Source of the DNA: Saltatorellus ferox
GTDB lineage: Bacteria; Planctomycetota; UBA1135; GCA-002686595
Reading direction: 5' to 3'
Length of the DNA stretch: 64,000 bases
NCBI GenBank assembly: GCA_007751475.1
Contig: CP036434.1
Span: forward strand, 6,019,524 to 6,083,523
The translations under genes and the position numbers were made by a program. Shown in pieces: positions 26,166 through 34,081 of the stretch. Below the pieces are notes generated by a model, which did no database searches, was not told where the DNA came from, and saw nothing but the letters and a program-made list of their open reading frames with translations. Numbering within the stretch: position 1 is the first letter of the stretch; each line of letters begins with the position of its first letter.

Positions 26166-26753
26166 TCAGCGGTTCTTACCGGGAACCCAGAGAACGTCGT
26201 CCTTGCCGCCGTCGTTCGCCGCGCGGGCCATCACGAACAGGAGATCCGACAGCCGGTTGAGATAGCGCAGCACCTCGGCGTTGACGCGCCCTTCTTCCTC
26301 GGCGGCCGCCAGCTCCGACACACAGCGCTCGGTGCGACGACAGGTCGTGCGCCCGAGGTGCAGCCAGGCCGCCGAGGCGCTGCCACCGGGCAGCACGAAG
26401 GAGTGCAGCGGCTCCAGGTTCGCGTTGACCGAGTCGATCCAGCCTTCCAGCCTCTTCACGTAGCCCTCGGTGATCCGGAGCTTGTCGCCAGCCTCCCCGG
26501 GCACGCAGAGATCGGAGCCCACGTCGAAGAGATCGTTCTGGATCGTCTTGAGCCAGCTGACCGCCTCGGAGTCGCCTTCGCCCCCTTGGACGCCAGCCAT
26601 CGTGACGATCGCGATCCCGAGGACGCTCGAAAGTTCGTCGCACGTGCCGTAGGAGGCGACGCGGAGGTGGTGCTTGGGAAGCGACGTACCGTCCCCGAGC
26701 TGGGTCATGCCGTCGTCGCCGGCGCGGGTGTAGATCTTGCTGAGGTAAACCAT
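26166..26753 (-). CDS. Cob(I)alamin adenosyltransferase, PduO type
   Basis: 195 residues. The N-terminal ATP-binding signature KIYTRAGDDGMTQLGDG, the middle RRTERCVSELA and the terminal YLNRLSDLLFVMARAAND are diagnostic of PduO-type ATP:cob(I)alamin adenosyltransferases, which make adenosylcobalamin. No B12-dependent mutase or diol dehydratase is nearby. It is probably the first gene of a run with miaE, acyP, the thioredoxin-like selenoprotein and the DUF3187-type gene; the spacings are 9, -4, 28 and 6 bp. The 136 bp upstream to the RNA methyltransferase stop shows no gene. Confidence 0.93.
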   Translation of the reverse strand: MVYLSKIYTRAGDDGMTQLGDGTSLPKHHLRVASYGTCDELSSVLGIAIVTMAGVQGGEGDSEAVSWLKTIQNDLFDVGSDLCVPGEAGDKLRITEGYVKRLEGWIDSVNANLEPLHSFVLPGGSASAAWLHLGRTTCRRTERCVSELAAAEEEGRVNAEVLRYLNRLSDLLFVMARAANDGGKDDVLWVPGKNR

Positions 26754-26889
26754 GGCGTCTGTCGCGACCCCCTCATGGGCTGGGGTCGCCCGAGCAGGTT
26801 AGGACGCCGGAGCCGGAAGGTAAGGCGGGATCTTCATTCTCTCGGGGCCGGTCCCATGCCAGGGGCTTCGAACGCCCGCCCGGAGACGC

Positions 26890-27699
26890 TCAATCCGTCG
26901 CAGGCGGCTCGCCGTCGAGCCGTCGCCTGCGCTCCAGCGCCTGCTTCCGCCGGGCGCCCTTTTCCTGGGCCGGGGTCCCGAACTCGGACGGTTCCGCCTC
27001 GGACCCCATCGCCCGCAGGATCAGGTGCCAGGCCCGCGCGTCCCGCGGCTCCATCGGCGCCCTCGTGAACATCCGGTCGATCATCGAGCCGATGTCCTCG
27101 GCCGCCGACTCCGTCCGCGCCACGCCCTTCGTGAACACGGCGTGCATCTTCTGCTTCAGGAACTCGCGCGAGCCGCTATCGAGGCGCTTCGGCTTCGGCT
27201 CGTGCTGGTGCACCTCGTTGCCGGTGAAGAGGCTGTGGAGCACCACCGTCACCGCCTGCGCCAGGTTCAGCGACGTGTGAGCCGGCGCGGTCCGGAGATG
27301 CGCGATCTCGGTGGCGGCTGCCGCCTCTTCGCGCGTCAGCCCGCTCTCCTCGCTGCCGAAGACCAGCGCCAGCCGCTCGTCCGGGCTGTCCGCGATCTCC
27401 TGGAGCTTCGGCGCATGGTCGCGCCAGTTGACGCGGAGCTGCTTGTGACGCGCCCGCGCCGTGAACGCGACGACGTGGTGACAATCGACGAGCGCCTCCT
27501 CGATCGTGTCGACCACCTGGATCGTCTCGCGGCTCCCCTCGCCCCCGTGGGACATCTGCTCGAAGTCCGGGTGGATGAGGAGCGAGGGTCGCGCCGGCGC
27601 CACGATGACGATTTCCGCAGGCCCGAAGTTGAGGGCGGCCCGGAGGATCGAACCGATGTTGCGTGGCCCTGCGGGCCGACAGAGGATGATGCGTTTCAC
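26890..27699 (-). CDS. SpoU-family RNA 2'-O-methyltransferase (TrmJ-like)
   Basis: 269 residues from GTG 27699 (VKRIILCRPAGPRNIGS). The three SPOUT motifs are present: GPRNIGSILRAALNFG, LALVFGSEESGLTREE and SLNLAQAVTVVLHSL, which build the knotted SAM site. TrmJ methylates position 32 of some tRNAs; other SpoU members act on rRNA, so the target is inferred. The C-terminal region after the knot is helical and basic (KGARRKQALERRRR). In-frame starts upstream (to 27789) overlap the preceding gene and encode a Ser/Pro/Ala-rich stretch unlike the family, so the GTG is preferred. Confidence 0.85.
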   Translation of the reverse strand: MKRIILCRPAGPRNIGSILRAALNFGPAEIVIVAPARPSLLIHPDFEQMSHGGEGSRETIQVVDTIEEALVDCHHVVAFTARARHKQLRVNWRDHAPKLQEIADSPDERLALVFGSEESGLTREEAAAATEIAHLRTAPAHTSLNLAQAVTVVLHSLFTGNEVHQHEPKPKRLDSGSREFLKQKMHAVFTKGVARTESAAEDIGSMIDRMFTRAPMEPRDARAWHLILRAMGSEAEPSEFGTPAQEKGARRKQALERRRRLDGEPPATD

Positions 27700-27751
27700 T
27701 GCGGCGGAGGATACAGCAGGGGAGGACGATGGAGCGGCAGAGGGTCGTGCT

Positions 27752-30172
27752 TCACTCGCCGGGGGAAAGGCGCACGAGTTCCGCCGCATCGCTGGCGTCC
27801 GGGGGCGAGAAGAGCGTGGGCAGGGGTCCGAACTCGACGCGCTCGATCAGGAACGAAGGGCCGCCATCGGGAGAAGCGGCCACGTCGCCGCCCGCGTCCC
27901 CGCCCGCACGGAAGAGCGCCGGGTCGAGGCTCGGTAGCGCGGCGGACGCCGCTGGCTGCCAGTGCAACAGCGTGAATTCGAAGGCCTGACGGTCGGCGAG
28001 GCGCAGTCCGTGGAACTCCATCTCCGTCGGCGCCAGAAACCCCTCGGGCGTCCAGCAGGCCACGAGGAAGTCCTCCTTCGCGAGCTTCTTGACCCGGCAG
28101 ACGAGCGGCGCGACGCCGTGGATCCTCACCATGTCGAGGCGGCCAGGAACGGGCTCGCTGCGCGTCCCTCCTCCCGCGCGGACCTCGAGCGCGTCGGACA
28201 CATGCCGCGGCGGCCAGACCGAAAGCAAGACCTCGGTCTCTGCGCCCCCGTCACCTGAGCCTTGAGCATCCGGGCCCTGAGGACCCGCGCCTTCAGGACC
28301 CGCGTCCACGAAGAGCGTCCAGTAGAGCCCGTCCGCGCGCTCGAATCGAAGGCGAGCCGGCGGCGCTTCCTCCGGCGACGCATCGGGCTGAGCCCGGGGT
28401 CCCACGTCGTCCAGCGGTGCGAACATCACCGGAAGATTGGCCAGGGACGTCGAACCGGACGAGGTCCCGAGCCGCACCGATCTCGGCCCGAGCGTCGGCG
28501 GTAGACTGCCCGGCGGATCGAGGATCTCGCGACCGGGCGTCCGCAGGCGGATCCGCAGGGCGGTGTCGCGCTCGGTCAGCGCCAGCGCCGCCTCCCTCCG
28601 CCCGCCATCGGCCCCCGGGAACTCGACCTTCCCGCGCACCGCCGGCCGATCTTCCCCGGGCTGGAGCACGGCGCCGTCGCCCGTCTCCCAGGCCATCTCC
28701 ATGTCGAGCCTCGGATCCGGATCCCGGAGGCTGAAGGTCACGCGCAAGGCCGTCGCCTCGTCGACGAAGTCCTGAAGCTCCTCCGTGAACTGCGCCACAC
28801 GAGCTTCGTCCGCCTGGCGAGCCTTGCCGCCCTCGCGATCGAAGACGACGACGTGGCCGTTGCTGTAGCGTTCCACGTGCATGTCTCCGCCCACCGCTGC
28901 GAAGAGCTGGCGCTGCGATTCGACGACGAGTGCGTTCCCGGGCAACGCCGGGCCGGGAGCGACGCTCAGATCCGCCGCGCGATACGCCGTTTCGCCGAGA
29001 TCCAGGCCGAACGCGTCATCGAGCGCGTGGGGCAGATCGAGAAGGGAGGCGGTTTCCTCCACGATCTCGCCTCGCCCCACGCCGCCGGGCCAGCGAATCA
29101 CCATCGGCAGCCGAATGGCATCGGCCGTGAAGAGCGCACCCGACTCGTGCCGATACCCTGGCGGCAGCGTGCCACGCAGTCCGGTCACGACCACCAGTGC
29201 TCGCTCGGCGCGGCCCGCCGCCTCGACGGCGTTCAAGATCTCGCCCACGGCGTCGTCGATGAGCGACAGGTAGGCATCGCGGAGCGCCATGTTCCAGGCA
29301 GAGGACGCCTCGCTACCGCGCGCCCGAGCCAGTAGCTGCGCGAGATCGGCCAGCGCCTTCGCCGGATCGACGTCGAGGGAGCGCAGCCCTGCCTCGATGT
29401 CCGCTCTCTCGCGCGCCAGGGGACCGAGGCGGGCTCGGACAAAGGGCACGGTCGCCTCCGGGGAAGGAGCGCGGAGAGCGCGCGCCGTGAGGTCGTCGAA
29501 GCAAACGAGGGCGAACACGGGCTTTTGCGCCGCCAGCGCGGCCCTCAACGGCACGAGCGCTCCGTTGCCCGTGGCCGCCGCGAGCCTGGACTCCTCCGAG
29601 AGCCGCGGCGCCTCGTAGTGATCGAACCCGCGGTCGAAACCGGAGAACCCGCGCGCGTGCAGCGGGCTGCCCGAGCTGAAGATCGTGGTCCACCCGAGGT
29701 CGTGGAACCCCATCGCGAGGGTCCGCTCCGACTCGGGCAGGGTCTGTCGAGCCGTATCGCGGAGCGAGACGATCCCGTGCTCGGTGACGTGCCTTCCCGT
29801 GAGCAGGGACGCGAGTGCGGCGTTGCCCGCCGTCGACGTGACGATCGCATCGGCGACCTTCATCGCGCCCGCGACGATCGACTCGATATGCGGCGTCGCG
29901 ACGGCCCCCGCGCGATCGATCCACTCCGAGCGCATCACCTTGTCGAGCGCGATGACGATCACGGTGTCGCACGCGCCGAAATCGACCGCGCCCGACGGTT
30001 GATCCTGTCCGGTGTCCGCGAGGCCCCATGGCTCGACCCCCAGAGCGGAACCCAGAGCGGAACCTTGCGCCGCGCCCTTCGAATCGGACGACCCGCCGCA
30101 CGCGGGCAGCACACCGCCGGCCAGCAGCAGAACCGAGGCGACCAGGCGCCACTGGCCCAGAGCCCCCCTCAC
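27752..30172 (-). CDS. Sulfatase-like (alkaline phosphatase superfamily) lipoprotein, catalytic motif degenerate
   Basis: 806 residues with a GTG start. The signal peptide ends LLLAGGVLPAC, a lipobox. Residues 65-420 follow the sulfatase fold: TVIVIALDKVMRSEW in place of the metal strand, TPHIESIVAGAMKVADAI, a segment where the catalytic Cys/Ser is expected, and AERALVVVTGLRGTLPPGY near the later metal ligands. At the nucleophile position the sequence reads STAGNAALASLLTG instead of CxPSRAALLTG, so no formylglycine can form; usual metal ligands also look altered. The C-terminal 380 residues are of unknown type. Likely a surface-exposed pseudoenzyme or an enzyme with shifted chemistry. Its GTG overlaps the TGA of the upstream gene (GTGA). 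Confidence 0.75.
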   Translation of the reverse strand: MRGALGQWRLVASVLLLAGGVLPACGGSSDSKGAAQGSALGSALGVEPWGLADTGQDQPSGAVDFGACDTVIVIALDKVMRSEWIDRAGAVATPHIESIVAGAMKVADAIVTSTAGNAALASLLTGRHVTEHGIVSLRDTARQTLPESERTLAMGFHDLGWTTIFSSGSPLHARGFSGFDRGFDHYEAPRLSEESRLAAATGNGALVPLRAALAAQKPVFALVCFDDLTARALRAPSPEATVPFVRARLGPLARERADIEAGLRSLDVDPAKALADLAQLLARARGSEASSAWNMALRDAYLSLIDDAVGEILNAVEAAGRAERALVVVTGLRGTLPPGYRHESGALFTADAIRLPMVIRWPGGVGRGEIVEETASLLDLPHALDDAFGLDLGETAYRAADLSVAPGPALPGNALVVESQRQLFAAVGGDMHVERYSNGHVVVFDREGGKARQADEARVAQFTEELQDFVDEATALRVTFSLRDPDPRLDMEMAWETGDGAVLQPGEDRPAVRGKVEFPGADGGRREAALALTERDTALRIRLRTPGREILDPPGSLPPTLGPRSVRLGTSSGSTSLANLPVMFAPLDDVGPRAQPDASPEEAPPARLRFERADGLYWTLFVDAGPEGAGPQGPDAQGSGDGGAETEVLLSVWPPRHVSDALEVRAGGGTRSEPVPGRLDMVRIHGVAPLVCRVKKLAKEDFLVACWTPEGFLAPTEMEFHGLRLADRQAFEFTLLHWQPAASAALPSLDPALFRAGGDAGGDVAASPDGGPSFLIERVEFGPLPTLFSPPDASDAAELVRLSPGE

Positions 30173-31218
30173 GACCGAAGACCCGCGAGCTGAAGCGGCG
30201 CCGGATTTCCGCCCGAAATGGTCACGGCGACGCGCAGGCTCGGCGCCGCTGCACGCCGGATCCCGCGCGCCACCATGATCTGACGGAGGCGAGGCTCGAA
30301 CCAGGAGGCACGAACGACGGCGAACGCGGCGGCCCCGGCCGGCTCGACGGTCTCGGCGGCCCAGCCGATCGCGGGGTCCTCGTTGACGAGGACGCGCTGC
30401 GCCGCGTAGATCTCGCCGTCCGGCACCGTCATGATCGCGTCGAGCGCCGACGAGTTGATCGCCACGTTGAGGTGGCCCGCGTACGGCGTCGTGAGTCCCT
30501 GGATCTCGCTGGTGATCGTCGCGAGACGGACCGATTCGCCGCGCATCAGCGCCGCCTCCATGGCCGCCGCGCCCTCGGGCTCGGCTCCGATGATGACGAC
30601 GTGGTGGCCGAGCTTCCGCCGGAGCGCGAGCGCCGTGCCCGCGGAGAGTCCCCCGCCGCCCACGCAGACCACGACGGCGTCGAGTTCTGGCGCGTCTTCC
30701 GCGATCTCCAGCCCCACGGTGCCCGCGCCCTCGACGGTGCCCGCGCGGTCGTAGGGGTGGATCCAGACGAGGCCGCTGTCGGCCAGCTCCTTCGCGATGT
30801 CATCCGCGCTCCAGCGGTCCTCGGCGAGAACCACCTGGGCGCCGTGGGAGCGGCACGCCTCGATCTTGTTCGGATACGCGTCCTTCGGCATCACGATCGT
30901 CGCGAGAACCCCGCTCGCGCTCGCGGCCCAGGCGAGCGCCAGCCCGTGGTTCCCCGAACTGGAGGCCACGACGCCGCGCTGGCGCTCGGCCTCACGCAGC
31001 TGCGCGACGTTGTTGAGCGCACCGCGCGCCTTGAAGGAACCGGTGAGCTGACGATTCTCCAGCTTGCCGAGGATCTCCAGCGCCGGGGTCGGACTCGGCA
31101 ACGGGACGAGCGGCGTTCGCTCCACCCGCCCCGCGATGCGGCGCGCCGCCGCTTCCACGTCGATCAGCGGAAACGCTTCCGCCCAGTTTTGATCCAGCGC
31201 CGAGGATTGGGTCCACAT
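30169..31218 (-). CDS. Threonine/serine dehydratase-like PLP enzyme
   Basis: 349 residues from ATG 31218. It is a fold-type II PLP enzyme: the Schiff-base lysine in LTGSFKARGALNN, the carboxylate loop SSSGNHGLALA and the phosphate-binding glycine loop GGGGLSAGTAL are all present, in the order of threonine deaminase and serine racemase. It has no C-terminal ACT-like regulatory domain, so it resembles the catabolic or racemase branch rather than biosynthetic IlvA. The stop overlaps the sulfatase-like start by four bases. The start is 53 bp from the divergent dus start. Confidence 0.85.
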   Translation of the reverse strand: MWTQSSALDQNWAEAFPLIDVEAAARRIAGRVERTPLVPLPSPTPALEILGKLENRQLTGSFKARGALNNVAQLREAERQRGVVASSSGNHGLALAWAASASGVLATIVMPKDAYPNKIEACRSHGAQVVLAEDRWSADDIAKELADSGLVWIHPYDRAGTVEGAGTVGLEIAEDAPELDAVVVCVGGGGLSAGTALALRRKLGHHVVIIGAEPEGAAAMEAALMRGESVRLATITSEIQGLTTPYAGHLNVAINSSALDAIMTVPDGEIYAAQRVLVNEDPAIGWAAETVEPAGAAAFAVVRASWFEPRLRQIMVARGIRRAAAPSLRVAVTISGGNPAPLQLAGLRS

Positions 31219-31271
31219 GGAGCGGAGTCTAATCGTTCCGAGCCCGGTCTGTGGACTAAGATAGGGGCCGC

Positions 31272-32408
31272 GTGAGCACCCCATCCGATACCACGGCCCT
31301 TCGCGGGGTTCCCGCGGCGAACGCTGGCCTGGCGGCGCCCGTTCAGCTGGCGGCGCAGGTTCAGCTGGCGGCGCAGGTTCAGCTGGCGGCGCAGGTTCAG
31401 CTGGCGGCGCAGGTTCAGCTGGCGGCGCAGGTTCAGCTGGCGGCGCAGGTTCAGCTGGCGGCGCCTGTGCATGAAGGCCTTCCGTTCACCGCACCCTGGC
31501 TGCTCGCCCCCATGGAGGGCGTCACGGCGCCTTCGTTCCGGGGGCACGTCCTGAAGCGCCACGCGGCCAGCGACCTCGGCGGCGCCTTCACGGAGTTCGT
31601 GCGCGTCATTCGGGGGCCGGTTTCCAAGTCGGAGATGCGCAAGCACCTCGGCGCCGATCGATTCCCGATCCCGGTCGGCCTCCAGCTGATGGGGAACGAC
31701 CTGGAAGGCGTCCGCGGCTCGGTGCGCAACGCGATCGACCTCGGCGTTCCGGTGGTGGACCTGAACTTCGGGTGCCCCGCGAAGGGAGCGCTTCGGGGCT
31801 GCGCGGGCGCTGCCGCGCTGAAGGACCCCGTGACGATGGAAGAGACGGTGCGCGTCGCCGTCGAGGGAGCCGAAGGGCGCGCGCCGGTGACCGCCAAGAT
31901 CCGCGCCGGCTTCGATCACGCGGACGACGTCGAGGTGCTGGCCCGCGCGGCCGAAGCGGGCGGCGCGTCGATGCTGACGATCCACTGCCGCACGCGCCGG
32001 GAAGGCTACTGCGAAGAGGTCGACTGGACGCGCATCGAGCGCGCCGTGAACGCCGTCTCGATCCCGGTGGCCGGCAACGGCAGCGCCTGGGAGCACGCCG
32101 ACCTCGAGCGCATGCGCCGCGAGACCGGCTGCGCGTTCGTCATGGTCGGCCGCGGCGCGCTGAAGAGCCCGTGGATCTTCACCAGCCGCGAGGTCTCCAG
32201 GAGAGAGGCCGCGGCCTTCCTGATCGAGTACCACGACACGCTGAAAAGCATGGGCGCGCGGCCCAAGGGCGCCGTCGGTCGCGTCAAGCAGCTGATGAAC
32301 TACTGGACCGCGGGCGGCCTCATCGCCTCGGAAGAAGACCGGGCCACATGGATGCAGTCGACGGACTTCGAGGCCTTCGAAGCGCGCCTCCGGCAAGAGG
32401 CCAGCTGA
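31272..32408 (+). CDS. dus: tRNA-dihydrouridine synthase with N-terminal VQLAAQ repeats
   Basis: 378 residues from GTG 31272. From about residue 72 it is a Dus flavoprotein: WLLAPMEGVTAPSFRG, GLQLMGNDLEGV, VDLNFGCPAKGALRG, PVTAKIRAGFD, LTIHCRTRREGY, IPVAGNGSAWE and VMVGRGALKSPWIF. The family reduces uridine to dihydrouridine in tRNA with FMN and NADPH. The catalytic Cys usually lies a little after GCP; here a Cys occurs in GALRGCAGAA. Seven copies of VQLAAQ occupy residues 24-65 ahead of the domain, which is unique in my experience of this family. A GTG at 31467, just after the repeats, could be the true start, making the repeats untranslated. Confidence 0.85.
   Translation: MSTPSDTTALRGVPAANAGLAAPVQLAAQVQLAAQVQLAAQVQLAAQVQLAAQVQLAAQVQLAAPVHEGLPFTAPWLLAPMEGVTAPSFRGHVLKRHAASDLGGAFTEFVRVIRGPVSKSEMRKHLGADRFPIPVGLQLMGNDLEGVRGSVRNAIDLGVPVVDLNFGCPAKGALRGCAGAAALKDPVTMEETVRVAVEGAEGRAPVTAKIRAGFDHADDVEVLARAAEAGGASMLTIHCRTRREGYCEEVDWTRIERAVNAVSIPVAGNGSAWEHADLERMRRETGCAFVMVGRGALKSPWIFTSREVSRREAAAFLIEYHDTLKSMGARPKGAVGRVKQLMNYWTAGGLIASEEDRATWMQSTDFEAFEARLRQEAS
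31341..31466. repeat. Seven 18-bp tandem repeats
   Basis: The unit gttcagctggcggcgcag occurs seven times without a spacer; only the last differs, ending in cct. It keeps the dus frame and encodes VQLAAQ. The near identity of the copies at base level, including third positions, points to recent expansion. Confidence 0.95.
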
Positions 32409-32418
32409 GACGAGAACC

Positions 32419-34008
32419 TCAGGGAAGCAGCGGCCCGATCGCGGCTTCCACCCGCTCGACGAGGTAACCGCTGGCGATGCAGTCGCGCGCCGCCTCCAGA
32501 TCTGGCTGCAGGTAGCGATCGCCCTCCAGTGGTTCGACCGTCTCGCGGATCGCCGAGTACGCAGCTTCCGCCCCGCGGCCCGCGCGCAGGCTCCTGGTGA
32601 ACTCACGGGCCTGGGCTCCGCAGACGAGTTCGATCCCGAGGCCCGCTTCGACGTTGTCCAGGATCATGCGCGCCTTGCGGGCCGCCGTCACCCCCATCGA
32701 TACGTGGTCTTCCTGGTTGGCGCTCGTGGGGATCGTATCCACCGACGCGGGATGCGCGTACACCTTGTTCTCCGAGGCGAGAGCCGCCGCCGCGTACTGC
32801 GCGATCATCAGCCCCGAGTGCAGACCCGGGGTGGGCGAAAGAAACGCGGGGAGCCCGGAGAGGTCGGGGTTCACGAGCTGCTCGATGCGGCGCTCGCTGA
32901 CGTTCGCGAGCGTGCACGTTCCCAGCCCGAGATAGTCGAGAATCACGGAGAGCGGCTGGCCGTGGAAGAGGCCCGCGCTGAAGACCTCGCCCGTCTCGGG
33001 GACGACGAGCGGGTTGTCCGTCACGGCGTTGAGCTCGCCGCTAAGCACATCCTTGACGTGGGCAAGGCAGGTCTTGAACGCGCCGTGGATCTGCGGCACG
33101 CAGCGCAGGGAGTAGGGGTCCTGCACGCGATCGCAGTCGACGTGGCTCGCGAGGACCTCGGAATGCGCGAGGCAGGCGCGCACGTTCGCGGCGGTGCGTC
33201 GCTGACCCTCGTTGTTCTTGAGCTGGGCGAGCAGATCCTGGAACGGCCGGATGCTGCCCTTCAGCGCCTCGATCGCGAGCGCCGCGATGGCATCGGCCGA
33301 CTTCGAGAGGTTGGTGGCGCGGAGGACGCTGCATATCCCAGAGGCCTTCATGATCTCGGTGCCGTTGATCAGCGCGAGCCCTTCCTTGGCCTGGAGTTCC
33401 AGCGGCGCGAGCCCGACGCGATCGAGCGCCTCGCGCGCACCCATGATCGCCGACGCCGTGCCGTCGGCGGACACGATCTGCGCGCGACCGAACCCCATCA
33501 TCGAGGCCGCCATGTGCGAGAGCGGCGCGAGATCGCCGCTGGCTCCGACGGATCCCTGCTGGGGAATGACGGGGACGAAGCCCCGGTTGAACACGTCCAC
33601 GAGGTGATCCACGAGTTCCCGCCGCACGCCGGACACGCCGCGCAAGAGGCTATTCAGGCGCAGCACCTGGGCGATGCGCACCTCGCGAACGGGCATGGGC
33701 TCACCGATGCCGACGCAGTGCGAGACGATCAGATTGCGCTGAAGCTCCACGAGGTCGGCGCGCGGCACGGCGACGTTCTTGAGCTTACCGAAACCCGTCG
33801 TCAGCCCGTAGACCACGTCGCCCGCGTCCACGTGCGCCTGGACCATCGCCCGCGAGGCCTCGATGCCGGGGTAGACCGAAGGATCGAGTTCCAGCCGAAA
33901 GCTCCTCCCGTGCAGGAGAGGCAAGAAGTCCTCGAGCTGGAGCGAAGTGCCCGTGAGGCGCAGGGATTTCGGAGAGGCCGCGGCGGTGCCGGATGCTGGG
34001 GAATTCAC
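32419..34008 (-). CDS. hutH: Histidine ammonia-lyase
   Basis: 529 residues from GTG 34008 (family about 510). The MIO cofactor triad A-S-G is in VGASGDLAPLSHMA; the YGLTTGFG loop with its catalytic tyrosine, INGTEIMKASG, and QEDHVSMG are also present. The enzyme removes ammonia from histidine to give urocanate; the HAL-type rather than PAL-type blocks support histidine as substrate, although tyrosine ammonia-lyases are close relatives. No other hut genes adjoin. The gene is convergent with dus (10 bp between). Longer in-frame starts (to 34149) would overlap the neighbouring gene and encode a Pro/Arg-rich stretch, so they are rejected. Confidence 0.88.
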   Translation of the reverse strand: MNSPASGTAAASPKSLRLTGTSLQLEDFLPLLHGRSFRLELDPSVYPGIEASRAMVQAHVDAGDVVYGLTTGFGKLKNVAVPRADLVELQRNLIVSHCVGIGEPMPVREVRIAQVLRLNSLLRGVSGVRRELVDHLVDVFNRGFVPVIPQQGSVGASGDLAPLSHMAASMMGFGRAQIVSADGTASAIMGAREALDRVGLAPLELQAKEGLALINGTEIMKASGICSVLRATNLSKSADAIAALAIEALKGSIRPFQDLLAQLKNNEGQRRTAANVRACLAHSEVLASHVDCDRVQDPYSLRCVPQIHGAFKTCLAHVKDVLSGELNAVTDNPLVVPETGEVFSAGLFHGQPLSVILDYLGLGTCTLANVSERRIEQLVNPDLSGLPAFLSPTPGLHSGLMIAQYAAAALASENKVYAHPASVDTIPTSANQEDHVSMGVTAARKARMILDNVEAGLGIELVCGAQAREFTRSLRAGRGAEAAYSAIRETVEPLEGDRYLQPDLEAARDCIASGYLVERVEAAIGPLLP

Positions 34009-34081
34009 CGCAAGAGAATAGCTGCGCGGTCCTGCCGCGGAGCCAAAAAACCGTGCCGTGACCGGGTCTCCGCGGACCCGT

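Noticed and set aside
31341..31466. CRISPR array
   Set aside because: Units are contiguous with no spacers and stay in the dus frame.
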